A stretch of DNA of 49,662 nt, taken from Planctomycetota bacterium. Lineage in GTDB: Bacteria; Planctomycetota; J058; JAJDCQ01. The stretch's first letter is position 1; every line of letters begins with the position of its first letter. The notes beneath the pieces are model-generated. The model saw only the letters and a program-made list of their open reading frames with translations, did no database searches and was not told the origin of the DNA. Where the stretch lies: positions 1 to 49,662 of the forward strand of contig JAJDCQ010000092.1 of the NCBI GenBank assembly GCA_029260755.1, given 5' to 3'. Of this stretch, positions 38,601-49,529 are shown piece after piece. Both the position numbers and the translations under genes were made by a program.

Positions 38601-40515
38601 CGGCCAGATCCAGGGCATCTTCGCCTCGGCCCGCGACATCTACGAGCAGAGCCGCCTCCAGGCCCAGCTCGCCGAGGAGCAGGCCTACAACCGGTCGCTC
38701 ATCGAGGCGTCCGCCGACGCCCTGTTCGCGATCGCGCCCGACGGCCTCATCACCGACGTCAACGCCGAGGCGTCCCGGCTCACCGGCTTCACCAAGCGCC
38801 ACCTGATCAACTCGGCGTTCTCGGACTACTTCACCGACCCCGCCCTCGCCCGGGCCGGCGTCGAGAAGACGCTCGGCGAAGGCCGCGTCCTCGGCTACGA
38901 GCTCGTCCTGACGACCCGGCACGGCCGGCGGATCACGGTGAGCTTCAACGCCGGCGTCTTCAACGATGCGGCCGGCAACCCCCAGGGCATCCTGGCCGCC
39001 GCCCGCGACATCACCGACCAGAAGCTGCTCGAGCAGCAGCTCCGAGACCAGCAGTTCTACACCCGCTCCCTGATCGAGTCGAACATCGACGCCCTGATGA
39101 CGACCGACCCCCTCGGGATCATCACCGACGTCAACGAGCAGATGGTCGTCCTGACCGGATGCCCCCTCGAGGAGCTGGTCGGGACCCCGTTCAAGCGGTA
39201 CTTCACCGATCCGGGCCGAGCGGAGCAGGGCATCCGCCAGGTGGTCGAGCAGGGCGAGGTCACCAACTACGAGCTCACGGCCCTGGCGAAGGACGGACGC
39301 GAGACGGTCGTGTCCTACAACGCGACGACGTTCAACGATCGCGACGGCAACCTCCAGGGCGTCTTCGCGGCCGCCCGCGACATCACCGAGACGAAGCAGG
39401 CCTCCCAGTACGCGCGGAGCCTGATCGAGTCGAGCCTCGACCCCCTCGTCACGATCAGCCCCAACGGGAAGATCACCGACGTCAACGAGGCGACCGTCGA
39501 GGTGACCGGAGTCCCGAGCCGCGACCTGATCGGCACCGACTTCTCGAGCTACTTCACCGAGCCGGACAAGGCACGCGAGGGCTACCTCCAGGTCTTCGAG
39601 AAGGGGACGGTGACCGACTACGCCCTGACGATCCGGAGCCGCACCGGCCAGCTCACCGACGTCCTCTACAACGCGGCGGTGTACAAGGACGCCGAGGGCG
39701 AGGTGCTCGGCGTCTTCGCCGCGGCCCGCGACGTGACGGAGCGGAAGCGCTTCGAGGAGCGGCTCCAGGAGAAGAACCTCGAGCTCGAGAGCGCCAGCCG
39801 GGCTAAGGACCGCTTCCTGGCGAGCATGTCGCACGAGCTGCGCACCCCCCTGAACGCCATCATCGGCTTCACCGGGACGCTCCTGATGAAGCTCCCCGGC
39901 CCGCTCACGGGCGACCAGGCGAAGCAGCTCGGGACGATCGCGACGAGCGCGAAGCACCTCCTCTCCCTGATCAACGACCTCCTCGACCTCGCCAAGATCG
40001 AGTCGGGCAAGGTCGAGCTCGTGCTCGAGGAGGTCGAGTGCGCGTCCGTCCTCACCGAGGTCGCCTCGACCCTCGAGCCGCTCGCGGCCGAGCGGGGGCT
40101 CGCCTTCGAGGTCGACATCGCGGACCCGGGGCGCGTCCTGACCGACCGGCGCTCGGTCACCCAGGTCGTCCTCAATCTGGCGAACAACGCGATCAAGTTC
40201 ACCGATCGGGGCAGCGTGAGGGTCACGCTCGAGCGCGTCCGCGAGGAAGGCGAGGAGTCCGTCCAGATCACGGTCGTCGACACCGGCGTCGGGATCGATC
40301 AGGCCGATCGGAGGAAGCTCTTCGAGGCGTTCGAGCAGGTCGGCCACATCGCGACGCGGCAGGATGGGACCGGCCTCGGACTTCACCTGAGCCAGAAGCT
40401 CGCCGGCCTCCTCGGCGGGTCGATCGGCTGCGAGAGCGAGCCGAACGAGGGGAGCCGGTTCTGGCTCCGTCTGCCGGCCCGGCCGACGCCCGGCCCGGCC
40501 GGATCGGAGAGCTAG
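35611..40515 (+). CDS. Histidine kinase with eleven PAS domains
   Basis: This 1634-residue protein starts at GTG 35611 and has no membrane helix, so it is cytoplasmic. Eleven PAS domains run from about residue 30 to 1385: the first is distinct, and the other ten are about 123-125 residues each with the signature SLIESxxDxLxTxD, ITDVNExM, YFTDP, TNYELT and FAAARDITE or FASARDITD. The kinase core follows: HisKA with H1408 (SMSHELRTPLNAIIGF), N-box NLANNAIKF, DTGVGI and GTGLGL. It probably senses a small ligand, light, redox or oxygen; no cofactor-binding residues were identified. It begins a four-gene operon; the next gene starts 3 bases after the stop. Confidence 0.93.
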   Translation: MIERRANRILFDRNLVADADAAVDFVTSILESSTEYSIIGMDADGTVVLWNEGARRNYGYDSEEVVGRLRSEVLHTPEDMASGSPARILSEAREKGNWAGTIERRRKNGERFTASVVVTPRLDPDGVFVGHLLISKDISNEIRVTEELEETQFYTRSLIESNVDALMTTDVLGIITDVNAPMQDLTGCSRDELLGTPFKRYFTDPARAEEGIKLVLQRGRVTNYELTARARDGRETLVSYNASTLKDASGRLQGVFAAARDITEQKKLDQQLRESEQYNRGLIEASVDGLITVDPTGTISDVNEQMARMSGYSREELIGTPFAEYFLDAERATEGVNETLAKGIVTNYELTLNTRDERRLRVSFNASIFTGSDGDLRGIFASARDITEQSELQSQLADERAYNRGLIEASLDGLITVDPMLRITDVNATMCRMSGYSRDELIGTSFPDYFTDTRLATVGVRTTLDEGAVTNYELTLETKGGREMLVSFNAAIFKDEGGTVRGIFASARDITDQKRLQDQLSEEQAYNRSLIEASVDGLVTVDEAMVITDVNETMCRMVGRPRGQIVGSPFPSYFTDASRASAGVELTFEESQVRNYVLELKVGEGESAGRPLPVSFNAAVFKDAQGEVRGIFASARDITDQQQLETQLQGSQAHTRSLIEANIDALATTDPLGTITDVNQQMEALTGCPRDELIGSPFKAFFTDPEVAADGIKLVLQRGKVTNYELTAQAKGGARTVVSYNATTFQGPDGSLQGVFAAARDITEQKSLEERLREQQTYLRGLIESSVDGLVTVDGAGSISDVNDQMCKMTGYTRAELIGTPFADYFTDPEKARAGVQETFEHGFVTEYALSLVARGRRLLHVSFNASVFKDQKGEVRGIFASARDITDRVRLEEQMREQQTYLRGLIESSVDGLITVDPEGFITDVNEQMCRMTEHPREKLVGTPFKRYFTDPDVADAGVKSTFAAGVVTNYELVLLTRSGRKANVSFNASVFRDADGQIQGIFASARDIYEQSRLQAQLAEEQAYNRSLIEASADALFAIAPDGLITDVNAEASRLTGFTKRHLINSAFSDYFTDPALARAGVEKTLGEGRVLGYELVLTTRHGRRITVSFNAGVFNDAAGNPQGILAAARDITDQKLLEQQLRDQQFYTRSLIESNIDALMTTDPLGIITDVNEQMVVLTGCPLEELVGTPFKRYFTDPGRAEQGIRQVVEQGEVTNYELTALAKDGRETVVSYNATTFNDRDGNLQGVFAAARDITETKQASQYARSLIESSLDPLVTISPNGKITDVNEATVEVTGVPSRDLIGTDFSSYFTEPDKAREGYLQVFEKGTVTDYALTIRSRTGQLTDVLYNAAVYKDAEGEVLGVFAAARDVTERKRFEERLQEKNLELESASRAKDRFLASMSHELRTPLNAIIGFTGTLLMKLPGPLTGDQAKQLGTIATSAKHLLSLINDLLDLAKIESGKVELVLEEVECASVLTEVASTLEPLAAERGLAFEVDIADPGRVLTDRRSVTQVVLNLANNAIKFTDRGSVRVTLERVREEGEESVQITVVDTGVGIDQADRRKLFEAFEQVGHIATRQDGTGLGLHLSQKLAGLLGGSIGCESEPNEGSRFWLRLPARPTPGPAGSES

Positions 40516-40518
40516 ACG

Positions 40519-41334
40519 ATGGCAGCCCGCATCCTGGTGATCGAGGACAACGCCGCGAACCTCGAGCTGATGACCTACCTCCTGGAGGCCCACGGCTACG
40601 AGGTGATCCCGGCCGCCGACGCGGAGGCCGGCCTCGCGCGGGCGCGGGACGCCGCCCCGGATGTGGTGATCAGCGACATCCACCTGCCGGGCGTCGACGG
40701 GATCGAGCTCGCTCGGATGATGAAGGCCGACGACGCGTTGCGGTCGATCCCGCTCATCGCGGTGAGCGCCCTGGCGATGGTCGGCGACCGCGACCGGATC
40801 ATCGCCGCCGGCTTCGACGGGTACCTCGCCAAGCCGATCGAGCCCGAGCGGTTCGTCGACCGGATCGAGTCCTACCTCCGGGCGGAGCTGCGGTCAGCGG
40901 TCCGACCGGTCGCCGGCCCCGACTCACCGTCCCACCCCGCCGTCCGCCGGTCGAGCGGCGGCGCGACCTTGCTGATCGTCGACGACCGGCCGGTCAACCT
41001 CGACGTCCTCCGCCAGACGCTCGAGCCCTCGGGGTTCGCGGTCGTGGCCGCCGACAGCGGCTCGAGCGCCCTGACGCTGCTGCGCGACTTCGTGCCGGAC
41101 CTGATCCTCTCCGACCTCCACCTCGAGGGCGAGCAGGACTTCGGCCTCATCGAGCAGGTCAAGGCCGATCCGCGCCTTCGAGCGATCCCGTTCGTGTTCA
41201 TCTCGTCGACCAGCCAGAAGCAGTCTCTCGCGATCGCCGGACGGGAGAAGGGGGGCGCCCGGTTCCTCTTCCGCCCGATCGACCCATCGGCGCTCGTCGC
41301 CGAGATCCGGGCGTGCCTGGAGCCAACTCCATGA
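40519..41334 (+). CDS. Double-receiver response regulator without output domain
   Basis: This 271-residue protein has two receiver domains. The first (about 4-125) has the ED pair (VIEDN), acceptor D53 (VVISDIHLPGVDG) and the lysine in GYLAKPI. The second (about 145-268) has VDD, an acceptor Asp in LILSDLHLEG and SS at the switch position, but Arg replaces the conserved Lys (ARFLFRPIDP). No DNA-binding or enzymatic domain is present, so it probably relays phosphate or acts by protein interaction. It overlaps the next gene by ATGA (41331-41334), implying translational coupling with the two kinases downstream. Confidence 0.9.
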   Translation: MAARILVIEDNAANLELMTYLLEAHGYEVIPAADAEAGLARARDAAPDVVISDIHLPGVDGIELARMMKADDALRSIPLIAVSALAMVGDRDRIIAAGFDGYLAKPIEPERFVDRIESYLRAELRSAVRPVAGPDSPSHPAVRRSSGGATLLIVDDRPVNLDVLRQTLEPSGFAVVAADSGSSALTLLRDFVPDLILSDLHLEGEQDFGLIEQVKADPRLRAIPFVFISSTSQKQSLAIAGREKGGARFLFRPIDPSALVAEIRACLEPTP

Positions 41335-42454
41335 GACCGTTCGTCCTCCTGGTCGACGATCGACCGACGAACCTCGACCTCCTCGAGGCGATCCTCGTCG
41401 GCCTCGACATCGACATCGGCCGCGCCGCCTCGGGGATCGAAGCGGTGACCTGGTCCGCCCAGAAAGAGCCGGCCGTCGTCCTCCTGGACGTGCAGATGCC
41501 GGGGATGGACGGCTTCGAGACGGCCCACATGCTGCGGCGAGGCGAGGGCCGCGCCCACGTGCCGATCATCTTCGTCACGGCCCAGGACGCGGACGCCGAG
41601 CGGATGTTCGACGCGTACACCAGCGGCGGCGTCGACTACCTCCGCAAGCCGATCGCCCCGGCGATCCTCCGGGCGAAGGTGCGGACCTTCGCGGACCTCC
41701 GGCGCAAGAACGAGGAGATCGAGGAGCTGAGCGAGAGGCTCCGGATGAGCAACGCCGACCTGCGACGGTTCGCCCACGCGATCAGCCACGACCTGCGCGA
41801 GCCGGTCCGCACGATGCTCAGCTTCACGGGGTTCCTCGAGGCCGACTACGGCGGAGGTCGGATCGACGCGACGTTCGACGAGCACCTCCGCTTCGTCACC
41901 CACGCGGCGACCCGGATGCGAACCATGATCGACAGCCTCCTCGAGCTCAGTCGCGTCGGTCAGAGCACCAGCCTCGAGATGGTCGCCCTCGACCGGGCGC
42001 TCGACGGGGCGCTCGCGAACCTCAAGTCGGCGATCGACGCGAGCGGGGCCCGGATCGAGCGCTCCCCGCTCCCGACCGCCGCCGGCGACGAGGCCCAGCT
42101 CGTCCAGCTCTTCCAGAACCTCGTCGGCAACGCGATCAAGTTCCGGGGCGAGGGGCCGCCCGCCGTCCGGATCGAGGCGACCCCCGGCGAGGACCGGCAT
42201 CGGATCTCGGTCTCCGACGGCGGCATCGGGATCGCGCGCGTCGATCACCGGAGGATCTTCGGCGTCTTCCGTCGGCTCCACGGCGACGAGGAGTACGAGG
42301 GGACCGGCGTCGGCCTCGCCCTCGTCGAGCGGGTCGTCGAGAACCACGGAGGCTCGATCGAGGTCGAGTCGTCCCTCGGCGAAGGCGCGACCTTCCACTT
42401 CACCCTCGCCGCCGCCCTCCCCGCAAGGCACCGTCCGGACGACGGAGACCTCGC

Positions 42455-42458
<4 letters not shown>
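41331..42458 (+). CDS. Receiver-histidine kinase
   Basis: This 375-residue protein starts at ATG 41331, overlapping the preceding stop by four bases. The receiver (about 1-125) has VDD, acceptor Asp in VVLLDVQMPGMDG and YLRKPI. A short coiled linker leads to a HisKA of the bacteriophytochrome-like kind with H153 (FAHAISHDLREPVRTM), then an ATPase domain with NLVGNAIKF, DGGIGI and GTGVGLAL. It lacks a sensor domain and a membrane helix, so it is probably switched by phosphorylation of its own receiver. It overlaps the next gene by ATGA. Confidence 0.92.
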
Positions 42459-45247
<2,789 letters not shown>

Positions 45248-45315
45248 CGAGGTTCTCGCGAAGATCGGAGACCTGACCCGCCGGCGTCAACGGAGAGGCT
45301 CCGCTGCGCTAGAGG

Positions 45316-46353
45316 CTAGCGTCTGCCGTCGCGGGCGAGGCGACCGGCGAGGTCGCGCAGGTCGTCGGGCTGGGACGGGTCGGCCGCGATCGCGGTGAGC
45401 TCGTCGCGAAGCTCCGCGACGTCGGCGCCCGCGGTGACGAGGGCGCGCAGGGCGACGAGGCGCTGGCCGGGGTCGGCCCCGCGCGCGACGATGCCCGAGA
45501 GCAAGTCGCGGTCGGTCGGCTGGAGCGGCGCCCCGCCGAGGACGTCGGCGGCGGCCGCGCGGGTGCGAGGGTCGTCGGAGGCGATGCCGGCGCGGGCGAC
45601 CTCGAGGATGCGCGCGCGCTCTTCCGGGTCGATTCGCTGCATCCGTTCGCTCAGGACGAACGCCGCCTGGGCCCGCACCTCGAGGGTCGCGTCGCTCGCG
45701 TAGGCGTCGGTCAACGCCCGGTCGACCTCGGGCGTGCTCGCCCCGCGGAGGGCGAAGACGACGTGGGGACGCGCGGCGGGGTCGGCGCCGTCGATCGCCG
45801 CGAGGAGCACGGCCGTCGTCTCGGCGTCCGCGTGGGGACCGAGGGCGAGCGCGGTCTGGAACAGGAGCGGCCCGTCGTCGGCGTCCATCGCGTTCGCGAG
45901 GAGCCGGGCGACGTCGACGGCGCGCGTCGGGTCACGGCGAAGGAGCGCCTCGAGCTCGAGGCGGTAGGCGACCGGGTCGGCGTCCGGTCCCCGGGCGCGC
46001 GCGGCGCGGAGCGCGTCGGCGGGCGTTCGCGCCTCGTCGGCCAGGCGCGTGGCGGCGGCGCCGCGGAACGCGGTCAGCCCTTCGCGAAGCTCGTCGCTCG
46101 GCTCGCGGAGGGGCGGGCCTGCCGTCGCGCTCGCGGCTCCCTCGGTGGGGCCGGCGCTCGGAGGGGCGTCCTCGATGCCGGTCGTCGCGACCGACGGCCC
46201 GGCGGTAGGGCGGTCCGTCGACGTCGCATCGCGCGGCGGCCCCACCCCCGTCGTGTCCGGCCGCGCCCCCAGGAACGAGGCGACCGCCGCGACCGCGGCG
46301 AGCGCGACGGTCGCTCCCGCGAGCGCCCCGACCGTCCCCGCGCGCCCGATCAG
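45316..46353 (-). CDS. HEAT-like repeat membrane protein with probable CTG start
   Basis: This 345-residue protein seems to start at CTG 46353-46351, which overlaps the TGA of the upstream gene as CTGA. No ATG, GTG or TTG lies nearby in frame; GTG farther downstream would remove the membrane helix. Upstream, the frame is the shadow of the lipoprotein gene. A membrane helix occupies about residues 8-30 (GALAGATVALAAVAAVASFL). After a Pro/Thr-rich linker, residues 110-345 are Ala/Arg/Leu-rich helices in HEAT-like repeats (LEVRAQAAFVLSERM, DPRTRAAAADVLGGAP, PGQRLVALRALVTAG). It is probably co-translated with the lipoprotein and may act with it in the envelope. No enzymatic motif is seen. Confidence 0.72.
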   Translation of the reverse strand: MIGRAGTVGALAGATVALAAVAAVASFLGARPDTTGVGPPRDATSTDRPTAGPSVATTGIEDAPPSAGPTEGAASATAGPPLREPSDELREGLTAFRGAAATRLADEARTPADALRAARARGPDADPVAYRLELEALLRRDPTRAVDVARLLANAMDADDGPLLFQTALALGPHADAETTAVLLAAIDGADPAARPHVVFALRGASTPEVDRALTDAYASDATLEVRAQAAFVLSERMQRIDPEERARILEVARAGIASDDPRTRAAAADVLGGAPLQPTDRDLLSGIVARGADPGQRLVALRALVTAGADVAELRDELTAIAADPSQPDDLRDLAGRLARDGRR

Positions 46354-48551
46354 AACGCCCCCAGGAAGCGCCCCATCCAGTAGGGCAGGACGACGTCGAG
46401 GCCGCTCTTCTCGGTGAAAGGGTTGCCGGCGTTCGGCGTCGCCGGCGTGAACGGGTCGCGTTGCCAGTGGAAGTGGCCGGTGTAGTCGCGCTGATGGAAG
46501 TCGAGCGGCTCGCTCGGGAGCTGCTGGACGTTGCTCGTGAGCGAGGTGCCGGTGCCTGGGCTCGCGTAGCCGACCTGCGGCACGGCGACGTAGGTGACGT
46601 TCGAGAGGTCGACGACCGGCGGCGCCACCTGGCGGTGGTTCCGGTCGAGGAAGCGGCGGAGGCTCTCGCGCGCCGACGGGAAGAAGTCGGCCCGCGCGCC
46701 CGGCTCGATGCTCGTCCAGATCAGGTCGAAGTGGGCGTTGCGGTGGTGGCCGACGTAGCGGCGCACGATCCGGAACGCGCGGAGCGCCTCCTGCCAGCGC
46801 CACGGATCGGTCTCGAGCCGGAAGTAGTTGAAGTGGGTGACGTTCGTCAGGTTGAACTTGTAGTAGTGGTCGAGGCCCATCGCGCTCGTCCACGCGCCGA
46901 ACCAGAGGCCGCCGACCGTCGGGCTGGTCTGCGCGATCTCGGCCCCGTAGCGTCCGGGCGCGACCCGCTCGCCCATGTGGAGGAAGGCGAGCTTCTGGAC
47001 CGAGGCGAGCCAGTAGGTCGGGAAGCCGCCGCGGGTCCGGCCGTCGAACGAGGGCCGGTCCTCGTCGATGAGCCAGTCGTGGGCGATCAGGTAGTCGAGG
47101 ATCATCTGGATCCGGCGGGCGGCCTCGGCCCGGACGGCCGGGTCGGGCACGAGGTCGTGGGCGAGGATCAGGCCGAAGAAGACGCCGAGGTTCTGATCGC
47201 GGCTCACGCCGTAGCCGCCCTGGCTCCCGACCCAGGTCTGGCCGTTGATCTGGCCGCGGCGGAAGACCTTCCCCTGCGCCACGAGCTGCTGACCATGGAC
47301 CGACGCCTCGGGCGCCGCCTCGCGGGCGAGCAGGCCGGTGGCGCCGTTCACATCGAGCTGATGACCGATCCCGGCGAGGGCGTGGCGGACGTGGTCGAGC
47401 GCCTCGGGGTCGCCGGTGACCGCGTAGCGGAAGGCGGCCGCGGCGAGGAAGTGACCGGTCCAGATCGCGGAGTCGCCGCCGCCGTGGTGGCGGACGACGT
47501 TGCCCTGAAGACCGGGACCGCCGTTGCGGTAGGCGTCGACCCAGGAGTCGCCGGCGGCCGCGTCGATCTCGGCGTTCATGACCTGCCCGAACGGCATGTG
47601 GTCAGAGACCATCTTGCGGCCGACGTTGAGGGCGACCTCCTCGAACGGCGTGGCGGCGCCCGAGTCGGCGAGCGGCGCCGCCCCGTCGCCGGGGATGCCG
47701 GGTCCGGGGAAGCCGCCGAGGCTCGAGAGGCTCGGCGTGAGGGTGCCGAGCGCGGTCGCGAGGAGGCGCTGCGCCTCGCGGTCGAGGGTCGGGCTCAGGA
47801 GCTGGAGGATCACGCTCGCGAGGGTGTTGCTCGAGGCGAGCGAGATCCGCGAGGTCACCTGCGGGGTCGCGACCTGCCGGATCGCGGGGCGCTCGGGGTC
47901 GGTCAGGTCCATGTCGACGGCGTCGGCGAGCGACAGGTCATCGACGCGCAGGGTGAGGGGGAGACGGAGCGACGGCGTCCAGCCGAGGAGGCTCCCGCGG
48001 ATGACCACCTCGGCGTCGATCTCGATGCTCCAGGTGCCCGTGAGCGGGAGGCGCAGCTCGACCCGGTCGGGGGTGAACGCGAGGAAGCCCGGCGGCGCGA
48101 CGATGTCGAAGCGAACGCGCGAGACGTCGATCACCTCGATCTCGACGGTCGAGCTGCCGTGCCGCCCGACGAGGTTGGTCCGGAGCTCGTCGAGGAAGCG
48201 CACCTGAAGCCCCGGTCGGAGGGCGTCCCAGACGTCGGCGAGCTCGGCGTTGAGGGCGGCCTCCACCGCGCCGGGCGCGGGGGGAACGACCGCGCCCGGC
48301 GGCGGGCCGCCGAGCGAGGCGCCCGGCGCGCTCGGGCTGCCGGCGGTCGCGCCGCCGCCCGATCCGGATCCGCCGCCGGTCGAGGTCCCGCCGCTCGTGG
48401 AGCCGCCGCCGGGCGAACCGCCGGGCGGGCTCGCCGGCGCGGCGCGCCCCGAGCCGCCGCTGCTGCCGCCGCCGCTGCACCCGGCGATGAGGATGAGGAG
48501 CGCCGCGGCGAACGCGAGGGTCGCGCTCGCCCGGGGGGCGAAGAAGGACAT
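46350..48551 (-). CDS. Large lipoprotein, uncharacterised helical-barrel-like region
   Basis: This 733-residue protein starts at ATG 48551. Residues 1-25 are a lipoprotein signal (LILIAGC, Cys25), followed by a Gly/Ser/Pro-rich linker to about residue 85. Residues 90-300 are beta-rich with ELRLPLTGTWSIEIDAEVVI. Residues 310-733 are helical with many aromatic and histidine residues (HFLAAAAFRYAVTGD, HVRHALAGIGHQLDVNGATG, NLGVFFGLILAHDL, GLDHYYKFNLTNVTHFNYFR), suggestive of an alpha/alpha-barrel such as glycoside-hydrolase-like folds. No catalytic residues are assigned. No family is recognised. The longer in-frame reading to 48773 is unsupported. Confidence 0.8.
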   Translation of the reverse strand: MSFFAPRASATLAFAAALLILIAGCSGGGSSGGSGRAAPASPPGGSPGGGSTSGGTSTGGGSGSGGGATAGSPSAPGASLGGPPPGAVVPPAPGAVEAALNAELADVWDALRPGLQVRFLDELRTNLVGRHGSSTVEIEVIDVSRVRFDIVAPPGFLAFTPDRVELRLPLTGTWSIEIDAEVVIRGSLLGWTPSLRLPLTLRVDDLSLADAVDMDLTDPERPAIRQVATPQVTSRISLASSNTLASVILQLLSPTLDREAQRLLATALGTLTPSLSSLGGFPGPGIPGDGAAPLADSGAATPFEEVALNVGRKMVSDHMPFGQVMNAEIDAAAGDSWVDAYRNGGPGLQGNVVRHHGGGDSAIWTGHFLAAAAFRYAVTGDPEALDHVRHALAGIGHQLDVNGATGLLAREAAPEASVHGQQLVAQGKVFRRGQINGQTWVGSQGGYGVSRDQNLGVFFGLILAHDLVPDPAVRAEAARRIQMILDYLIAHDWLIDEDRPSFDGRTRGGFPTYWLASVQKLAFLHMGERVAPGRYGAEIAQTSPTVGGLWFGAWTSAMGLDHYYKFNLTNVTHFNYFRLETDPWRWQEALRAFRIVRRYVGHHRNAHFDLIWTSIEPGARADFFPSARESLRRFLDRNHRQVAPPVVDLSNVTYVAVPQVGYASPGTGTSLTSNVQQLPSEPLDFHQRDYTGHFHWQRDPFTPATPNAGNPFTEKSGLDVVLPYWMGRFLGAF

Positions 48552-48717
48552 GGGATTGCTCGTCCGCGATGCGCGACGGCGCGCGCGGGGGCGCGCGTCG
48601 CGTGGCTCCCGGGGAGAATCGCCCCGGCCGCACCCGATGGCGGCCAGACCTCTCTCTCGCGCTCCCCCCGGAGTGGCGGACGAGCCTAGGGGCTCGACCG
48701 GCGGCGGGCAAGAAAAA

Positions 48718-49410
48718 TCAGGCGTCCCCGTCGTCGGCCCCACCGCCAGGCGGCGCCGCCCCATCGCCCGCACCGAGCGGTCCGAGGAGCGAGGTCAGGT
48801 AGCGGAGCTCCCCCTGGATGTCGTCACGGGACAGACCGTAGGCCTCGACGAGCTCGCGAAGGTAGGCGCCGACCTGATGGCGTCCGCGCCAGACCCGCTT
48901 CCGGATCGTCGCCGCGGTCACGCCTTCGACGCGAGCCGCCTCGGCCTGGGACCGATCGGCGAGAACGGTCGCGGCGAGCGCCGCGTAGAGGGTCGGATGC
49001 TCATCGCGGAGCCGCGTCAGGCATCGCTTGACGAGAGCCGCGAGCCACTCGCGATCGAAGAGGTCGTCGCCCTCGCCGTGAACGGCGAGCTCCTCGAGCG
49101 GGATCGCCGAGCGACTCCGCTCGCCGCCGCGCTTCTTCGCCCCCTCGTGCTTCCGGAAGTCGAGGTGCTTGTGCCGCGCGACCGCGTACACGAGCGAGCG
49201 AAACCGACCCGCGCTCGCGTGCGCCTTCGCGAGGGTCTCGACGAGGGCGAGGAGCGACTCCTGAGCGAGATCCTCGGCATCCTCACCGACCCCGCAACGC
49301 CGAAGATACGAGACCACGACGGGTCGATACTTCGCGCAGAGGTCCTCGAGGGCATCGGTGTCCCCGTTCTGGGCAGCGAGGACAATGCTCCAGCGAGTGG
49401 ACGAGACCAT
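48718..49410 (-). CDS. ECF-type RNA polymerase sigma factor
   Basis: This 230-residue protein starts at ATG 49410 (MVSSTRWSIVLAAQNGD), matching sigma factors beginning with STRWS in Planctomycetota and Acidobacteriota. Region 2 includes ALEDLCAKYRPVVVSYLRR, EDAEDLAQESLLALVE and GRFRSLVYAVARHKHLDF. Region 4 covers about 140-200 (RSQAEAARVEGVTAATIRKR), with TIRKRVWRGRHQ in place of more typical wording. A Gly/Ala/Asp-rich tail follows, not usual in compact ECF factors. No anti-sigma factor is adjacent. It may be transcribed with the lipoprotein gene 166 bases downstream, which would be a natural target. Confidence 0.88.
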   Translation of the reverse strand: MVSSTRWSIVLAAQNGDTDALEDLCAKYRPVVVSYLRRCGVGEDAEDLAQESLLALVETLAKAHASAGRFRSLVYAVARHKHLDFRKHEGAKKRGGERSRSAIPLEELAVHGEGDDLFDREWLAALVKRCLTRLRDEHPTLYAALAATVLADRSQAEAARVEGVTAATIRKRVWRGRHQVGAYLRELVEAYGLSRDDIQGELRYLTSLLGPLGAGDGAAPPGGGADDGDA

Positions 49411-49529
49411 GGCTCCAGTGTCCCGGAAGACGGAACCCCTGTAAACACGCGAAGGGGTCAGGTCTCGGATGTTCGCATTGACGAGGGTAGGGGCTATCAA
49501 GCTGGCTCAGGTGACCGCGGCCCCACCGG

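Noticed and set aside
46354..46893. N-terminal extension of the HEAT-like protein into the lipoprotein gene
   Set aside because: The extension is Arg/Pro-rich, overlaps a well-supported gene out of frame, and would place the membrane helix internally.
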